A stretch of 64,000 bases of DNA from Hyphomonadaceae bacterium (GCA_021731815.1 JAKFWO010000033.1:1-64000); one strand, 5' to 3'; shown: positions 1 through 8,536, counted from the stretch's first letter. The notes: generated from the sequence alone by a model not told the origin. Translations and numbers: made by a program.

Positions 1-229
1 GGCCGGGTCGGGATCAAACCGGACCCGAAGCCCTGGTTTTGGAAACTTGTCCACTTTACGGAATATAATCCAGATTATAGCCAATGTATAGGAAAAATTT
101 CCTTTTTTTGTGTGCACTGCATGCTGTAGCTGCGGGCGATATGGCCGGCTCATAATCACCCGAAAGGGCCGATGAATGGCCTTGCCCTTGCACCTGAATG
201 GCGCTAATCGCTTGGGCGTGTAAGCAGTC
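1..229. other. Non-coding lead-in to tRNA-Thr
   Basis: No convincing gene. A TATAAT hexamer lies at 64-69 without a well-spaced -35. An AT-rich palindrome at 90-103 runs into seven T (103-109) and could terminate a transcript entering from outside the window. The rest shows nothing recognisable. Confidence 0.4.
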
Positions 230-305
230 GCCGCTTTAGCTCAGCCGGTAGAGCATCGCATTCGTAATGCGGGGGTCGCGTGTTCGAGTCACGCAAGCGG
301 CACCA
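230..305 (+). tRNA. tRNA-Thr (anticodon CGT)
   Basis: A 76-nt cloverleaf with encoded CCA. The acceptor arms GCCGCTT (230-236) and AAGCGGC (295-301) pair perfectly. The D arm has GCTC/GAGC, the anticodon stem TCGCA/TGCGG holds the loop TTCGTAA, and the T arm is GCGTG/CACGC with TTCGAGT. Anticodon CGT reads ACG, so the tRNA carries threonine. Its 3' end is a typical integration target, and the block behind it looks atypical, but I see no second copy of the 3' end that would mark an att repeat. Confidence 0.95.
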
Positions 306-797
306 TTTTCAACAAATAAATCAATTCGTTAGGGACGATCCACAAGGGCGAGCGCGCACCGCTCGTCGATCGTGCTACCACTGTGCTACCAACTGAAGGG
401 CTAGCTAAGCCGACCAGCGGCAACGCAGGCTCCGCTACGGCCAGCGCCCAGCGAGGTCGCCAAACCGCAAGTTCGATCGGAAAGCCACGGGTGACGAAAC
501 GCACGATGGCGTGACGGTCGGCAGGCGGTGGTAAGACTGACCGCGAATGGAGAGTTTCGAGTTCAGGACGAGGCTGAAGCAAAGTTTCGGGGTTGCGGCA
601 ATGCTATCCATTGGAACAGCGGGCGCGTTCAATTGCTTCAACATGTGATCGGCTTAAATGTCGGCGCGGTTCACAGCGGACTTTCATCCGACCCGATTCC
701 GCGATCACCAAGCACGATCCAAAGCAATGCAAGGTCTATTGATCGCTGTAGCCTCTGGTTGAGAGGGCGAGGCCTGAAGTGGCGACTCGCGGCCCAA
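306..797. other. Gene-free stretch behind tRNA-Thr
   Basis: About 490 bases without a supportable gene. Short open frames exist on both strands, but none has a good ribosome binding site or a recognisable product. It could be decayed island DNA; no integrase motif is visible. Confidence 0.4.
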
Positions 798-835
798 TTG
801 ACAGACAATAGGAGACCCGTTAGTCTCCTATTCCA
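798..835 (+). promoter_or_regulatory. Promoter with overlapping palindromic operator
   Basis: TTGACA at 798-803 is followed, after 17 bp, by TAGTCT at 821-826, a weak -10. A perfect 10-bp inverted repeat (AATAGGAGAC at 807-816, GTCTCCTATT at 823-832, 6-bp spacer) covers the spacer and the -10. The start codon of the ArsR-type gene is at 836. A dimeric ArsR repressor bound here would block RNA polymerase, so autorepression is likely. Transcription would start near 833, giving a leaderless or nearly leaderless mRNA. The promoter and operator roles are inferred; the symmetry is seen. Confidence 0.65.
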
Positions 836-1642
836 ATGGCGGTCGCATTTTCTTCAAAGGAATCCGATGAGCAGCAGTCGGTTTGGCTAGCCCTGTCCGA
901 CCCGACGCGGCGCGTCATGCTGGACCGCCTGGCGCACGGCCCAATGGCGGTAACGCAAATGACCGTAGGCTTTGCCATGACCCGGTTTGGCGTCGCCAAG
1001 CATCTCTCGGTTCTCGAAGGCGCGGGGCTTGTCAGCTCTCGCAAGCATGGTCGATCGCGTCTGTACCATCTCAATGCGGCGCGGATCGAGCAACTGAGTC
1101 GCTGGATGTCGCCGCGCGCCATCGCTTGGGCAACTGGAGCCAAGGCATTTGCGAACTCAATGGAGGAACTCAGCATGAGCGATCCGCTACCGGTGCACCG
1201 TTTGGGTTCTGTCGATATCGCGCTTGATTGGACGCTTCGCGTCCCGCAAGCGCGCGCCTGGGATCATTTCTTTTCCGCGCCACAAAGCTGGTGGCCATCA
1301 GAGTCTCGCGTGTTTGGGAACGCAACCAAGATGAGTTTCGAAGCGCAGATCGGCGGTCAATTGATTGAGCGGAATGAATTTGGCGCGGCTGTCACATGGT
1401 ACACGATCTTTGCACTTCAACCTCACCAATGTGTCGACCTGCAGGGCCAGTTGGCGACCCGTTATGGCGGCCCTGCGCAGACATTGCTGCATATCGAGTT
1501 CATCGATCTTGGCAAAGACACGTGTTCGATAAAGCTCACTGACTCGGTGTTTGGCCGCTTAGGCCCAGAGATCGCTACGTCCATCACGTCAGGATGGAAC
1601 GCGATTATCGGCGACGGTTTCGTCGCGAGCTTGGCTCGCTAG
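836..1642 (+). CDS. ArsR-type regulator fused to SRPBCC (AHSA1-like) domain
   Basis: A 268-residue protein. Residues 10-100 are a winged helix of the ArsR type, including a stretch reading VAKHLSVLEGAGLVSSRKHG that fits the recognition helix and wing. Residues 125-265 resemble an SRPBCC/AHSA1 ligand-binding domain (a 'SWWPSE' motif and an amphipathic C-terminal helix). In many bacteria these are two adjacent genes; here they form one frame. A GGAGGA motif at 1162-1167 lies 7 nt before an in-frame ATG at 1175, so the SRPBCC half could also be made alone. The start at 836 directly follows the operator and has no usable Shine-Dalgarno. The ligand is unknown. No metal-binding cysteine pair of classical ArsR proteins is seen. 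Confidence 0.8.
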   Translation: MAVAFSSKESDEQQSVWLALSDPTRRVMLDRLAHGPMAVTQMTVGFAMTRFGVAKHLSVLEGAGLVSSRKHGRSRLYHLNAARIEQLSRWMSPRAIAWATGAKAFANSMEELSMSDPLPVHRLGSVDIALDWTLRVPQARAWDHFFSAPQSWWPSESRVFGNATKMSFEAQIGGQLIERNEFGAAVTWYTIFALQPHQCVDLQGQLATRYGGPAQTLLHIEFIDLGKDTCSIKLTDSVFGRLGPEIATSITSGWNAIIGDGFVASLAR

Positions 1643-1698
1643 AGCGAAAATGCGGCAGAGATTTGAGCCTTTCGACTCAAACAAGCGTGTGAATTTTT

Positions 1699-2712
1699 CT
1701 ACTTGCGGCGCATCCGCCACACATCGTTGGAGTAGATAAAACGCGTCTCTCCGAGGTGTTCGACAGAGTATTTACCTCCTGTCATGTACAAAAACTGACC
1801 ATGCACCCAAGCCGCCACTCCGCCCCGCGGCGACCATGGCGCAGCAGCCGGACGCCATGTCTTACCGTCATCGCTGACGAGCATTTCGCTCTTGAATGCG
1901 CCAGAGCGGTTGGCGCCGACAAGCCAAAGCTGATCGTCGAAAACAATGGGCGTAAAACCCACAGGCGCCTCCGGCGCAATCATGCTGGTTTCTAGGGACC
2001 ATGTGATCCCATCCGCACTCGACCAGACATCGTTTGCGGTGGCGCCATCAAGAACGCCTCCGCCGATCAGAAAAATCCGACCCTTAAAAACGATGGCTTT
2101 GGCGCCGGAGCGCGCGCCCCATGGCGCAACGTCCACCGCCTTGATCCAATCCAAGCCGTTGGTCGAACGCCAGACTGAGCCGCTATCGCTGCGCCCATCA
2201 TAGCCGCCAAGAATCCAAAGCGCTCCCTGGAAACTGGTAGAAGCGCTAAAGACGACATGTGGGAATGTCTCTGACCGGCCGACTGTTTCCCATGTGCTGT
2301 AATCGCGCGTCCGCAAGATCAGCGGATCAATCTCAAATTTCTCGTAGCTTCCGATGTGCCGCCCTAAGGCCCATGCGCCGCCATCATGGAACACATAGTT
2401 CATGTACGCTGAATTCAATACGGCCGCCGGAAGCGGCGAGGACGTCCATTCTGCACCGTCTCGCGACCGCCATGTTCCTTTGGGATGGAGCGCGACGAAG
2501 ACGCCGTCTTCGCTGACATGGACCGGAAAATTGTAGCTTGCGGGAAAGGCCGCAGTCTCTACAAGGCGTTCCCATTCATACGTCGCGACCCCGTCCGTCG
2601 ACATTGTCGCTTGCCGCGCACTCTGCGGGGTACACGCAAACAGCGCAAAAAGAAGAACCCATCCTTTCACGGCGAACAATGGAAAATCCTTTTGAGGGCG
2701 CTGGGTCCGCAT
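1699..2712 (-). CDS. Kelch/Asp-box-like beta-propeller lipoprotein
   Basis: A 337-residue protein from the ATG at 2712, chosen because the next ATG upstream would overlap the preceding gene. A hydrophobic leader ends in a lipobox-like LFAC, so it is probably an envelope lipoprotein. The body repeats a pattern of about 50 residues: a DG-x-x-W turn (S.DG..W, as in Asp-box repeats) followed by a hydrophobic strand and GG, as in kelch blades ('ALWILGGYDG', 'RIFLIGGG', 'LYMTGG'). This predicts a six- or seven-bladed propeller. It lies 4 bp behind a tiny lipoprotein gene, and the two may be co-transcribed. Substrate or partner is unknown; galactose-oxidase-type copper ligands cannot be assigned. 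Confidence 0.7.
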   Translation of the reverse strand: MRTQRPQKDFPLFAVKGWVLLFALFACTPQSARQATMSTDGVATYEWERLVETAAFPASYNFPVHVSEDGVFVALHPKGTWRSRDGAEWTSSPLPAAVLNSAYMNYVFHDGGAWALGRHIGSYEKFEIDPLILRTRDYSTWETVGRSETFPHVVFSASTSFQGALWILGGYDGRSDSGSVWRSTNGLDWIKAVDVAPWGARSGAKAIVFKGRIFLIGGGVLDGATANDVWSSADGITWSLETSMIAPEAPVGFTPIVFDDQLWLVGANRSGAFKSEMLVSDDGKTWRPAAAPWSPRGGVAAWVHGQFLYMTGGKYSVEHLGETRFIYSNDVWRMRRK

Positions 2713-2716
2713 GCGG

Positions 2717-2887
2717 CTAACCGCACCGCCCGAAATAAAGGGATCCAAACACGATGTCCCAACCGCTCTCGTATTCTCGGCTCAGCGGGGGCTGCGGCTC
2801 ACGAGGCGAACCGGGTTGGGTGGCGCATCCCGAAAACAGGAGCGCAAGAACAATCGCCAGCGTTTTGGCGCGATTGGCAAAGTGCAT
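2717..2887 (-). CDS. Small lipoprotein (56 aa)
   Basis: The frame from ATG 2887 encodes 56 residues: a basic start, a hydrophobic run (AIVLALLFSG) and lipobox FSGC, then about 35 residues rich in Pro, Glu and Arg with a C-terminal aromatic patch (YFGRCG). It starts 13 bp after the stop of the GMC oxidoreductase gene and ends 4 bp before the kelch-like lipoprotein, so it fits an operon. A longer frame starting upstream would overlap the oxidoreductase and is unlikely. Function unknown; it is small enough to be a subunit or anchor for its neighbour. Confidence 0.6.
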   Translation of the reverse strand: MHFANRAKTLAIVLALLFSGCATQPGSPREPQPPLSREYESGWDIVFGSLYFGRCG

Positions 2888-2900
2888 GGATTTTCTGCGT

Positions 2901-4556
2901 TCAGTGTCCCGAAAGCCGCGCGGCGACATGCTCGCCCACCCGCATGGCATTGGCGACGATGGTGAGCGTGGGATTGACCGCGGCACTCGTCACAAACACT
3001 CCGGAATCGACAACATAGAGATTGTCGAGGTCATGGGCCTTGCACATGGGATCAACGACCGAACGCGCCTTGTCGGCACCCATCCGCACGGTGCCTGCCT
3101 GATGGGCGGTCCCATAAAGCGGCAAAAGCTCGTCCATGCTGAATTTGTGCTGATGCAGGCAATGGCACATCATGCCGGCTTTTTCGAGCTGCCGGCGCAA
3201 TTTCAGCCGCAACCTTTCATGCCCGGCAAGGTTATTGTGGCGGTATTCCAGCACGATCTGCCCCTTTTTGTTGAGGCGTGCGCGGTTGGCCGGATCGGGC
3301 AGATCCTCGGAAATGGTCAGAAATGCCATCATGCGCCGCGCGATCGCACCAGCGGCAAAATCGGGCACGAGCCAGGCCGGCATCTTGTTGGCGATCTGGC
3401 CCTTGATGGTTTCCCCGCTCATATATTCGAGCAATTGCACATGGCCCATCGGGAAGTCGAAACCTCCCTCCACATCCTTCCAGTAGAAATCATTCAGCCC
3501 GAGCGTCTTGGGGAATTGCGCCTCGACCCTGGCCGCCGTCATCGACACCGTGGCGGTGAGATTGTGGAACATGTAATTCCTCCCCACCTGGTCCGAGGAA
3601 TTGGCGAGGCCGTTTTCATGCGCGCCGGTGCCGGTCGCCGAGCGCAATAGAACCACCGCCGAATTCACCGCACCCGCGGCCAGCACCACGAGATCGCCGC
3701 GGAAGATTTCCTCGCCGCCCGCGGTCTCGCACACCACCGCCCTGACCTGACGGCCCGCGGCATCGGTCTCGAGCTTTTTTACCTTGCGCCCGGTCAGCAA
3801 GGTGACATTGGGCCTCGCCTCGACCTCGTTGACGATCAGTCGCGCGTCGGATTTCGCCATGCGCAGACAAGGATGCCCGCCGCAGGTCGTGCAGCGGATG
3901 CAATCGGAGGCCCAGGGCCGCGCATCCTCGCGGCGCACGCCGAGCGGAAGGGGAAAGGGTTTCCAGCCGCGGCGCTCGAACAGGCCCTTGAGCGCTGTCA
4001 CACTGGGCTCATGGGTGAGCGGCCCATGGGCATATTGCGGGGCGTCATGGTCTTCGGAGGGGTCGGCGCGGCGATCGCCATGCACGTTCCAGACGCGCTC
4101 GGCCTCGTCGTAAAAGGGGGCGAGGTCACCATAACCGATCGGCCAGGCCGGGGATATTCCGCCGGCATGCGGGGTCTCGGAAAAATCCCCCTTGCGCAGG
4201 CGCATGAGTGCCGCGCCATAGAAGATCGTGTTGCCGCCCACCCAATAATGGGTATTGGGCCGGAACGGCCGGCCCTTGCGATCGATCCAGCTTTCATTGG
4301 CGCGATATTTGCGCTGCAGCCACACCGCATTGGCCGACCAATTATCGGGCTCGATCGGCAGATGCTCGCCGCGCTCCAGCATGAGCACGGATTTGCCGGT
4401 CGCGGCGACCTTCTGGGCAAAAGTGGCCCCGCCCGCACCCGAGCCGATGACGATCACGTCGTAATGCTTGCCCGCCATGGCGGCACTGGTGGCCTCGGGC
4501 GCGGCGACCGTGGCAAGCGGCGCGGAGGCGGCGGGGGCCGGAACGGGATCACTCAT
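2901..4556 (-). CDS. GMC family FAD oxidoreductase
   Basis: A 551-residue flavoprotein. After a Pro/Ala-rich segment of about 29 residues comes the FAD-binding GSGAGG (38-43), then 'HYWVGGNT' and 'FYGAALMRL' of the GMC fold. The C-terminal signature reads 'AVNPTLTIVANAMR', with a His-containing 'GTAHQAGTVRMG' before it, close to the catalytic region of alcohol and sugar oxidoreductases. Cysteines 219, 222, 225 and 230 form a tight C-x2-C-x2-C-x4-C cluster in the substrate domain. No signal peptide or Tat motif is obvious. Its start overlaps the stop of the SDR gene by 8 bp, so the two are translationally coupled. Substrate is unknown; an alcohol, sterol or sugar is possible. Confidence 0.85.
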   Translation of the reverse strand: MSDPVPAPAASAPLATVAAPEATSAAMAGKHYDVIVIGSGAGGATFAQKVAATGKSVLMLERGEHLPIEPDNWSANAVWLQRKYRANESWIDRKGRPFRPNTHYWVGGNTIFYGAALMRLRKGDFSETPHAGGISPAWPIGYGDLAPFYDEAERVWNVHGDRRADPSEDHDAPQYAHGPLTHEPSVTALKGLFERRGWKPFPLPLGVRREDARPWASDCIRCTTCGGHPCLRMAKSDARLIVNEVEARPNVTLLTGRKVKKLETDAAGRQVRAVVCETAGGEEIFRGDLVVLAAGAVNSAVVLLRSATGTGAHENGLANSSDQVGRNYMFHNLTATVSMTAARVEAQFPKTLGLNDFYWKDVEGGFDFPMGHVQLLEYMSGETIKGQIANKMPAWLVPDFAAGAIARRMMAFLTISEDLPDPANRARLNKKGQIVLEYRHNNLAGHERLRLKLRRQLEKAGMMCHCLHQHKFSMDELLPLYGTAHQAGTVRMGADKARSVVDPMCKAHDLDNLYVVDSGVFVTSAAVNPTLTIVANAMRVGEHVAARLSGH

Positions 4557-5346
4557 TTTGCTTCTCCACCATTTTGCGGATGAGGGGCGTGGTCAGGAAT
4601 TCCGGTGCGTAACGCAAAACCCCGACGCCGATTTTGTTGCCAAGCCCCGTGACGATCACTTCATGCCCGCGTTCATTGCGCGCCAGTGCCTCGGCGACCA
4701 CGTCTTCGGCGGTCTGGACCGGGCCGGGGGGCGGTTTAGCGCCCGTAATGGCGAGCCCATTGGCGGCCTGGAACTCGGTTGCCGTGCTGCCCGGGCACAG
4801 GGCACTCACCTTGACGCCTGAGGGCCCCAGTTCCGCTGCGAGCGACCGCGACATTTTGAGCACGAAGGATTTGACGGCGGGATAGAGCGTGTGGCCGGCC
4901 GCGCCATTCGAGAATGCGACGACCGAGGCGACATTGATGATACGACCCCATTTCTGCGCCACCATGAAGGGTGCCAGGCGATGGCAGAACGCGGCGGGTG
5001 CGGTTGCGAGTGTGGCGATGAATTCGGCCTGCGCCTGCCAGTCTGTCGCGAGAAAACGCTGCTTCAGACTATAGCCGGCATTATTGATCAGGATATCGAC
5101 CCCCGCCCGGCCGGAATCCTTCAGGGCGGCGGCGGCAAGGTCGATGGCGTCGGCGCGCGCGAGGTCGGCCTCGATGACGATGATCCCGACCCCGTGCTGC
5201 GACCGGATTTCCGTCGCGAGCGCCTCCAGACGGTCGCGGCGGCGGGCCAGCAGCGCGACATCGTGTCCCGATGCCGCAAGCCTCCGGGCGAAAGCCGCGC
5301 CAAGTCCCGCAGACGCGCCGGTCACCAGCGCCAGTCTTCGCGTCAT
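4549..5346 (-). CDS. Short-chain dehydrogenase/reductase
   Basis: A 265-residue classical SDR. The NAD(P)-binding TGASAGLG is at 9-16, NNAG at 88-91, and the catalytic triad is Ser141, Tyr155 and Lys159 (YPAVK). A cluster of arginines after the second strand (LLARRRDRL) suggests NADP preference. It is the first gene of a minus-strand group with the GMC oxidoreductase, whose ATG overlaps its stop. The pair could oxidise or reduce the same alcohol at two positions, but this is inference. Substrate cannot be read from the sequence. Confidence 0.88.
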   Translation of the reverse strand: MTRRLALVTGASAGLGAAFARRLAASGHDVALLARRRDRLEALATEIRSQHGVGIIVIEADLARADAIDLAAAALKDSGRAGVDILINNAGYSLKQRFLATDWQAQAEFIATLATAPAAFCHRLAPFMVAQKWGRIINVASVVAFSNGAAGHTLYPAVKSFVLKMSRSLAAELGPSGVKVSALCPGSTATEFQAANGLAITGAKPPPGPVQTAEDVVAEALARNERGHEVIVTGLGNKIGVGVLRYAPEFLTTPLIRKMVEKQNE

Positions 5347-5444
5347 CGCAGCCCCTCATGCCGGTCTCAACGGCCGTGACCATAGCCCCGTGCCCATCAA
5401 AGCGCAATTGACCGCCCGGTGCGGTCCGATGACGGCACACCACT

Positions 5445-5510
5445 GGTCTTCGGGGCCGGTCTTCGGGGCCGGTCTTCACCGCTTGTCTTCACCGCTTGTC
5501 TTCACCGGCC
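5445..5510. repeat. 13-bp tandem repeat, five units
   Basis: Units start at 5445, 5458, 5471, 5484 and 5497. The first two read GGTCTTCGGGGCC; the last three are variants on GTCTTCACCGCT. It lies in the divergent spacer between the SDR gene and gatB, about 100 bp upstream of the SDR start codon. It is one of many short tandem duplications in this window. Confidence 0.9.
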
Positions 5511-5527
5511 AAATCCGCCACATCTTG

Positions 5528-5600
5528 CCAGCGGTTCGATTCCGACATTTGCATCCCATTGTTACGTCCCGGCGAGCAAATGTCGGAATTGAACCGCTGG
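5528..5600. repeat. 25-bp inverted repeat (palindromic element 1)
   Basis: Arms 5528-5552 and 5576-5600 match at 24 of 25 positions and flank a 23-nt loop. The arm begins CCAGCGGTTCGATTCC. As RNA it would form a very stable hairpin, but no T-run follows, so it is not a classical terminator. A second, related palindrome starts 14 bp further on. The layout recalls REP/BIME-type intergenic palindromes. Confidence 0.85.
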
Positions 5601-5614
5601 TAAATTATTGATTG

Positions 5615-5692
5615 CAGTGGATTTTTTTGAATTTGACCCTTGCTTGCGCGCCTGATGTCGAGTGGGGTGCAAAGGTCAAATTCGATCCACTG
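5615..5692. repeat. Inverted repeat (palindromic element 2)
   Basis: Left arm 5615-5641 (begins CAGTGGATTTTTTT) and right arm 5671-5692 (begins AAGGTCAAATTC after one A) pair with one small bulge around a loop of about 29 nt. Its outer part (CCAGTGGAT) resembles that of element 1 (CCAGCGGTT), so the two may be copies of one family. It ends 41 bp before the gatB start codon and would lie in the gatB leader if transcription begins upstream. Confidence 0.75.
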
Positions 5693-5733
5693 GGACCGCC
5701 TGCACGCAAAGACTGCTCCCGGAACCTGTTGCC

Positions 5734-7242
5734 ATGCCCAATAAAGCCCCGCTGACCACCCGCAAGGCCCGCCCCGATCAATGGATGAGCGGCGACACCG
5801 GCCAATGGGAAATCGTGATCGGACTCGAGGTCCACGCGCAGGTGCTGTCCAATGCGAAATTATTTTCGGGGGCGTCCGCCGCTTATGGAGGCGAACCCAA
5901 TTCCCATGTCTCCCTGGTCGATGCGGCGTTTCCCGGCATGTTGCCGGTGATCAACCGCCATTGCGTCGAACAGGCCATCCGCACCGGGCTCGGGCTCAAT
6001 GCGGGGATCAATCTCTTTTCCCGTTTCGACCGGAAGAATTACTTTTATCCCGACCTGCCCCAGGGCTATCAGATCAGCCAGTTCCAGCACCCGATCGTGG
6101 GCGAGGGCGCAATCGAGGTCGAACCAGATTCCGGGGCCGATGCCGATTCCCGCTTCACGGTGCGCATCGAGCGCCTGCATCTCGAACAGGATGCCGGCAA
6201 ATCCGTCCATGACATGGATCCCGATTCCACCTTTGTCGATCTCAACCGGGCCGGGGTGGCGCTGATGGAGATCGTCTCCAGACCCGACATCCGCTCGGGC
6301 GAGGAAGCCGCGGCCTATGTGAAAAAGCTGCGCGCCATCCTGCGTTATCTCGGCACCTGTGACGGCAATATGGATGAGGGATCGATGCGCGCGGATGTCA
6401 ATGTCTCGGTGCGGCCGGCGCAATCGAGTGCGCTCGGGACACGCTGCGAGATCAAGAATGTCAATTCCATGCGCTTCATCGTGCAGGCGGTCGAATACGA
6501 AGCCCGCCGCCAGATCGGGATCCTCGAAGCCGGCGGCGCGATCATTCAGGAAACCCGGTTATTCGACGCGAAATCGGGCGTGACGCGGTCCATGCGCTCC
6601 AAGGAGGAGGCGATGGATTACCGTTATTTCCCCGATCCCGATCTGCCGCCGCTCGAAATCGACCCCGCTTTGATCCGGCGGATCCATGATTCCATGCCCG
6701 AATTACCGGATGCGAAAAAGAAGCGCTTCATGCGCGAACTGGGTCTGTCGGCCTATGACGCGGATGTGCTGACCGCCGAGCGCGAGCGCGCCGAATATTT
6801 CGAGACCGTGGCCAATGGGCGCGATCCCAAGCTCGCCGCCAATTGGGTGAGCCAGGAATTGTTCGGCGCGCTCAACAAGGCCGGGCTCGATCTCGCGCAA
6901 AGCCCGGTCACGGCCGAAAAACTGGGCGGGCTGGTCGATCTCATTTCCGGGGGGGCGATTTCGGGGCGCATCGCCAAGGATGTGTTCGCCAAAATGCTGG
7001 AGACCGGCGAGGAAGCCGACGCCATCGTCATGCGCGATGGGCTGCGCCAGATTTCCGATTCCGGGGCGATCGAGGCGATGCTCGACACCCTGATCGCCGC
7101 CCATCCCGACAAGGTGGCCGAGGTGAAGGCCAAGCCCAAATTATTCGGCTGGTGGGTGGGTCAGGCCATGGCCGCGACGGAGGGCAAGGCCAATCCGGCG
7201 CTGGTCAATGCGCTGTTGAAGCGCAAGCTCGATATCGAATGA
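5734..7242 (+). CDS. gatB: Asp/Glu-tRNA(Asn/Gln) amidotransferase subunit B
   Basis: The 502-residue tRNA-binding and kinase-like subunit of GatCAB, which converts misacylated Glu-tRNA(Gln), and Asp-tRNA(Asn) where needed, to the amide form. '[13 protein letters not shown]' near residue 30 and '[14 protein letters not shown]' near 110 are GatB signatures, and the C-terminal YqeY-like tail ('[14 protein letters not shown]') is complete. The ATG at 5734 gives the family length; the longer frame from 5662 runs through the palindrome. gatC and gatA are not in the window. The MFS gene overlaps its stop by ATGA. Confidence 0.97.
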   Translation: MPNKAPLTTRKARPDQWMSGDTGQWEIVIGLEVHAQVLSNAKLFSGASAAYGGEPNSHVSLVDAAFPGMLPVINRHCVEQAIRTGLGLNAGINLFSRFDRKNYFYPDLPQGYQISQFQHPIVGEGAIEVEPDSGADADSRFTVRIERLHLEQDAGKSVHDMDPDSTFVDLNRAGVALMEIVSRPDIRSGEEAAAYVKKLRAILRYLGTCDGNMDEGSMRADVNVSVRPAQSSALGTRCEIKNVNSMRFIVQAVEYEARRQIGILEAGGAIIQETRLFDAKSGVTRSMRSKEEAMDYRYFPDPDLPPLEIDPALIRRIHDSMPELPDAKKKRFMRELGLSAYDADVLTAERERAEYFETVANGRDPKLAANWVSQELFGALNKAGLDLAQSPVTAEKLGGLVDLISGGAISGRIAKDVFAKMLETGEEADAIVMRDGLRQISDSGAIEAMLDTLIAAHPDKVAEVKAKPKLFGWWVGQAMAATEGKANPALVNALLKRKLDIE

Positions 7243-8525
7243 TCGATTCCGACACCCGACACAGCGTTCCGGGCGGGCTGCACCCGGCATGGCGGGTCGG
7301 GATCACGATGTCGCTGCTGTTTTCCGCGATCGGCATCTCGCTGCCTTATCTCCCGGTCTGGTACGAAACGATCCGCAATTTGTCGGGCGGGCAGATCTCG
7401 CTGCTGCTGGCCGGCGGCATGCTGGTGCGGATCGTCACCGGGCCGCTGCTGGCGGCGGCGTCCGAAAGCTTTTCCGATCGCCGCATCCCATTGGCTCTGA
7501 CGGCGCTGGCGGCGGGGGGGCTGTGGCTGACCTTTCCGCTCGCGCCGGATTTTGCCAGCCTGTTCGCGCTGACCATCACGGCGCAGACCCTGTTCTCGCT
7601 CGGCCCGCCTTTGCTGGAGGCGGCCGCCGCCCAAACGACCATTGGCCAAACGACCATTGGCCAGGCGGTGGGTGGCCAAACGACCATTGGCCAGGCGGTG
7701 GGTGGCCAGAAGGTGCTTGGCGGATTTCCGGTGCGCGGCCCCTCTTACGGGCTCATCCGGGGCATGGCGAGCCTTGCCTTCGTCACCGCCAATGTCCTTG
7801 GCGGCCTGCTGGTGAAACGTTTCGGCCCGGAAATCATCCTGTGGCTGATGGCGGGGCTGGTATTTGCTGCGGCCATCGCCGCGCTCGGCCTCGCGCCCGA
7901 TCCCAATCCGCCGGAGCGCCGGAGCGCGTCCTTTCGCTCGCGCATGCGGGCGGCGCTCGCGTTACTGCGCACACCGCATTTCGGGGCCTTTTTGCTGGCC
8001 ACGGGATTGATCCAGGCCGCGCACGCGTTTCTCTACACTTTCTCGACCCTGATCTGGCAGAGAAACGGCCATGCGCCCGATGTGATCGGTGCCCTATGGG
8101 CGACCGGGGTCGCCGCCGAGATCCTGTTCCTCGCGCTTTCGGGCTGGGTGATCGCACGCGTGAAGCCGGAAATCATCATCCTGGCCGGCGGGTGCCTTGC
8201 GGTCCTGCGCTGGATCGGGATGGGCTTCGACCCGCCATTGGCGATCGCGTTCCTGTTCCAGATCCTGCATGCGGGGTCCTTTGCCATGACCCATGTGGGT
8301 GCGGTCAAATTCATCGCCGAGCGGCTGCCGGCCCGCGACGGCCCCATGGCCCAGACCATGATGGGCGGGCTTGGCGGCGGGCTGATCATCGGCATTCTGA
8401 CGCTGGTTTCGGGCCCGCTTTATGAAAATGCCGGCGCGCGCGGCTATTGGATCATGGCCGTGGTGGCGCTGACCGGCACGCTGATCGCCCTGCGGGGCCT
8501 GCGTGGCCCGGCTGCCGGCAGTTAA
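7239..8525 (+). CDS. MFS transporter (3-phenylpropionate/LacY-like)
   Basis: A 428-residue carrier with about 12 membrane segments, of the MFS_1-like group. '[11 protein letters not shown]' in the first segment and '[27 protein letters not shown]' (split here as [12 protein letters not shown] then [12 protein letters not shown]) around the fifth are typical. Its ATG lies inside the gatB stop codon (ATGA). Residues 132-161 are an insertion of six five-residue repeats ([10 protein letters not shown] and variants) in the loop before YGLIRG; this is unusual for the family. Substrate unknown. The gene ends 11 bp from the convergent rpoH. Confidence 0.85.
   Translation: MIDSDTRHSVPGGLHPAWRVGITMSLLFSAIGISLPYLPVWYETIRNLSGGQISLLLAGGMLVRIVTGPLLAAASESFSDRRIPLALTALAAGGLWLTFPLAPDFASLFALTITAQTLFSLGPPLLEAAAAQTTIGQTTIGQAVGGQTTIGQAVGGQKVLGGFPVRGPSYGLIRGMASLAFVTANVLGGLLVKRFGPEIILWLMAGLVFAAAIAALGLAPDPNPPERRSASFRSRMRAALALLRTPHFGAFLLATGLIQAAHAFLYTFSTLIWQRNGHAPDVIGALWATGVAAEILFLALSGWVIARVKPEIIILAGGCLAVLRWIGMGFDPPLAIAFLFQILHAGSFAMTHVGAVKFIAERLPARDGPMAQTMMGGLGGGLIIGILTLVSGPLYENAGARGYWIMAVVALTGTLIALRGLRGPAAGS
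7632..7721 (+). repeat. 15-bp in-frame tandem repeat, six units
   Basis: Six 15-bp units: CAAACGACCATTGGC at 7632, 7647 and 7677; CAGGCGGTGGGTGGC at 7662 and 7692; a diverged last unit at 7707. Units A and B alternate after the first A, as though a 30-bp AB unit had been duplicated. The frame is kept, adding 30 residues to a loop of the MFS carrier. Confidence 0.92.
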
Positions 8526-8536
8526 TCCGGGATGCG

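Noticed and set aside
230-305. attL/attR pair at tRNA-Thr
   Set aside because: No second copy of the tRNA 3' end and no integrase gene could be found in the window.
289-890. Several short open frames on both strands between tRNA-Thr and the ArsR-type gene
   Set aside because: No ribosome binding site, no recognisable motif, and they conflict with each other and with the operator.
2754-3650. A 298-codon plus-strand frame opposite the GMC oxidoreductase
   Set aside because: It mirrors a clearly coding gene on the other strand and has His/Gly/Arg-rich shadow composition.
5445-5510. Possible CRISPR array
   Set aside because: The 13-bp units are contiguous without spacers, and no cas gene is present.
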